From NCBI RefSeq assembly GCF_904846525.1, contig NZ_CAJHAZ010000003.1:124001-188000 (forward strand): a DNA stretch of 64,000 nucleotides. Direction: 5' to 3'. This DNA is from Psychrobacter sp. 1044. Its GTDB lineage: Bacteria; Pseudomonadota; Gammaproteobacteria; Pseudomonadales; Moraxellaceae. How positions within the stretch are numbered: the first letter of the stretch is position 1; the number at the start of each line of letters is the position of its first letter. This document shows positions 62,715-64,000 of this stretch, piece after piece. The notes below the pieces were generated by a model that had not been told where the DNA came from, ran no database searches, and saw only the letters and a program-made list of their open reading frames with translations. The position numbers and the translations under genes were made by a program.

Positions 62715-63488
62715 CTATTTTTGACGCGCAACATCGGCTTGCAGCGCTGGCGGTAAGTTTAATATCGTAAGCTCACTATCGGCTAAATGCTCTGGACGGG
62801 CAACGACCAATGCTTTAAAACCATTACCATTAATAGTGTCATCGGTAATCGCATTAACCACATGAATTTTTTCTAGCTTGTCACCGGCTGCTGGCACGTC
62901 ACCTGCGCCGCTGACATAATGTAAAAACGCTTTTGGCGCTGCCTTAAAATAAATACGGGCAATCACTTCTTGACCAAGATAGCAGCCTTTGTCATAGTCC
63001 ATACCGCCGCGCTGATGCAGACGCAGCTCTTGTGGCTGAAACAGACCTTGGGTTGCAGCAACTATCCAATAGTTACCAGTGGCAAGACTCGCTTGCATCC
63101 ACGCTTGGGTATCGGCTGGCGTATTATGTTCCTCTTTATGACTAAAAGTTGGCACGTCATCAAGCACGCAAGGATAAATGGGCGCGGGCGTACTGGTGTC
63201 AAACTTTGAAAAGGCACCGAACTTTTTTAAATGGGCTTGAAAAGCCTCAGCACAATCGGCACTGATAACCACATCATAATACTTTTCGGCTTGTTTTTTT
63301 ATCCACAAACCAAAATCAATGCGACCTTTTAAATTGCTAAGCGCCGTTGCTTGATAACTGAGTCCGAGCTTGGTGACATCAGAGGTTAGCTGCCCCTGCA
63401 AGAATTTTTCTGCATCTTCACCTTGAATCGTTAGTTGAACAAATTGTGGCAGTGTTGATGAGAGGGTTGATACGTTTGATTGAGTCAT
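62715..63488 (-). CDS. ygfZ: folate-binding Fe-S cluster assembly factor YgfZ
   Basis: A GcvT-like folate-binding protein that helps assemble or repair certain iron-sulfur proteins such as MiaB. The signature DKGCYLGQEVIAR, with the functional Cys, is intact, and IQGEDAEKFLQGQLTSDV marks the N-terminal fold. ATG at 63488 is preceded by AGGAT at a good distance, giving 257 residues, shorter than E. coli YgfZ (326). It shares a strand with dadA but no pathway. Confidence 0.92.
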   Translation of the reverse strand: MTQSNVSTLSSTLPQFVQLTIQGEDAEKFLQGQLTSDVTKLGLSYQATALSNLKGRIDFGLWIKKQAEKYYDVVISADCAEAFQAHLKKFGAFSKFDTSTPAPIYPCVLDDVPTFSHKEEHNTPADTQAWMQASLATGNYWIVAATQGLFQPQELRLHQRGGMDYDKGCYLGQEVIARIYFKAAPKAFLHYVSGAGDVPAAGDKLEKIHVVNAITDDTINGNGFKALVVARPEHLADSELTILNLPPALQADVARQK

Positions 63489-63813
63489 TATTATTATCCT
63501 ATTCATAAGTCGCTATCGTTATCAGTAGCCATAGCCTCAGATATTGTGGTGAATACTGAGTTATTAAAGTAATTGATAAAGTAAATATTGAGGTTTTACC
63601 ATCTAAAAGTACATGGTCATCAAACCAAATTTAGTTAAAGCAGAGTACCACAAAACACCGTGTGATAAAAAACGTCCGCTGCAAGACATGAGCGAATCTA
63701 TCAATTAGTCACAGCACAGCATTTACAAGCGAAGCGATTGGTTAAAGCTGGCGAGTTACGGTACAATGTTAGCTCTAGAATACACCCAATTTATCACGGC
63801 TGACGAGGAAATT
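63489..63813. other. intergenic region between divergent ygfZ and phnA-like gene
   Basis: AT-rich; contains the downstream promoter listed separately. No hairpin or repeat seen. Confidence 0.45.
63738..63767 (+). promoter_or_regulatory. promoter candidate for the PhnA-like gene
   Basis: TTGGTT, an 18-bp spacer and TACAAT, 46 bp before the ATG. Confidence 0.5.
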
Positions 63814-64000
63814 ATGAGCTTACCCAATTGCCCAAAATGCGATGCTGAATATACGTACGAAGATGGTGCGTTACTGGTATGTCCCATGTGTGCTCATGAA
63901 TGGACTGCGGCTGAAACCGATGCGGCGCAAGCTGAAGAGCAAGACGCGGTCATTCGTGATGCGGTCGGTAATGAGCTGCAAGATGGCGATACCGTCACCG
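63814..64000 (+). CDS. yjdM: PhnA/YjdM zinc-ribbon protein, start (3' end outside window)
   Basis: The visible 62 residues are the N-terminal zinc ribbon of the PhnA/YjdM family: [28 protein letters not shown] (Cys-x2-Cys pairs), followed by the acidic [23 protein letters not shown] that starts the second domain. These proteins are named after the alkylphosphonate operon of E. coli but are not required for phosphonate use. GAGGAA lies 4 nt before the ATG. The gene continues beyond the window. Confidence 0.93.
   Translation, partial: MSLPNCPKCDAEYTYEDGALLVCPMCAHEWTAAETDAAQAEEQDAVIRDAVGNELQDGDTVT

Overview
The window looks like a chromosomal segment of a Moraxellaceae gammaproteobacterium, most likely Psychrobacter. 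The reasons are the moderately AT-rich genes with AT-rich gaps, the orders ubiG-mupP-yciK and dapA-(bamC)-purC, the alanine/glutamine-rich protein style, and the short palindromic intergenic elements. I saw no rRNA, tRNA, CRISPR array, prophage or insertion sequence. Nearly all of it is ordinary housekeeping DNA with one small accessory island.

Layout. 1-2121: end of a sugar-nucleotide locus (UDP-sugar dehydrogenase tail, phosphomannomutase) meeting at a shared terminator. 2298-10024: mazG, a ComEA-like HhH protein, pcnB with a long basic tail, folK, panB, panC, rapZ and yjgA/darP. 10226-14285: dsbA divergent from the ubiG-mupP-SDR cluster, then a DksA-type zinc finger. 14348-19457: a CobW/COG0523 GTPase and ompR, divergent from tex. 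19632-27865: mostly minus-strand genes (two secreted unknowns, a saccharopine-dehydrogenase-like reductase, a DUF1328 membrane peptide, phhB, a small GNAT protein, and a desaturase with its flavin/2Fe-2S reductase). 28303-41240: ettA, plsB, ybaK, a CHMI-family isomerase, a PliG-like secreted protein, a large acyl-CoA dehydrogenase, a FUSC-type membrane protein, aroE, a lipoprotein and pabC. 41247-42922: the accessory island. 43090-55259: mltG, tmk, a CPA1 antiporter, htrA, a degenerate phosphoesterase, dapA, a stub of bamC, purC, an AAG glycosylase and a NIF3/YqfO-type protein. 55269-64000: two paralogous lipoproteins, a Csr/Rsm-type small RNA, csbD, a TetR regulator, a molybdopterin oxidoreductase, dadA, ygfZ and the start of phnA/yjdM.

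Two discoveries stand out. First, between pabC and mltG, which usually sit together, lies a DpnI-type methyl-directed restriction endonuclease that keeps the catalytic and zinc residues at DpnI's own positions. It is accompanied by a DpnD/PcfM-like small protein and an unrecognised 188-residue protein on the opposite strand. Second, the apparently empty gap at 56599-57356 holds a perfect GacA upstream activating sequence (TGTAAG-N6-CTTACA), a TATAGT -10 box at the expected distance, and about 270 nt with ten GGA motifs, several in hairpin loops, ending at a terminator. This is the signature of a CsrB/RsmZ-type RNA that sequesters CsrA/RsmA.

Smaller points of interest are a 107-108 bp MITE-like family (two copies), an orphan promoter-terminator pair at 57655-57919, a BamC reduced to its N-terminal lipoprotein segment, a metallophosphoesterase that has lost metal ligands, and a hairpin covering the start codon of the CobW gene. 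Family assignments come from reading motifs and from memory of families; no search or alignment was run.
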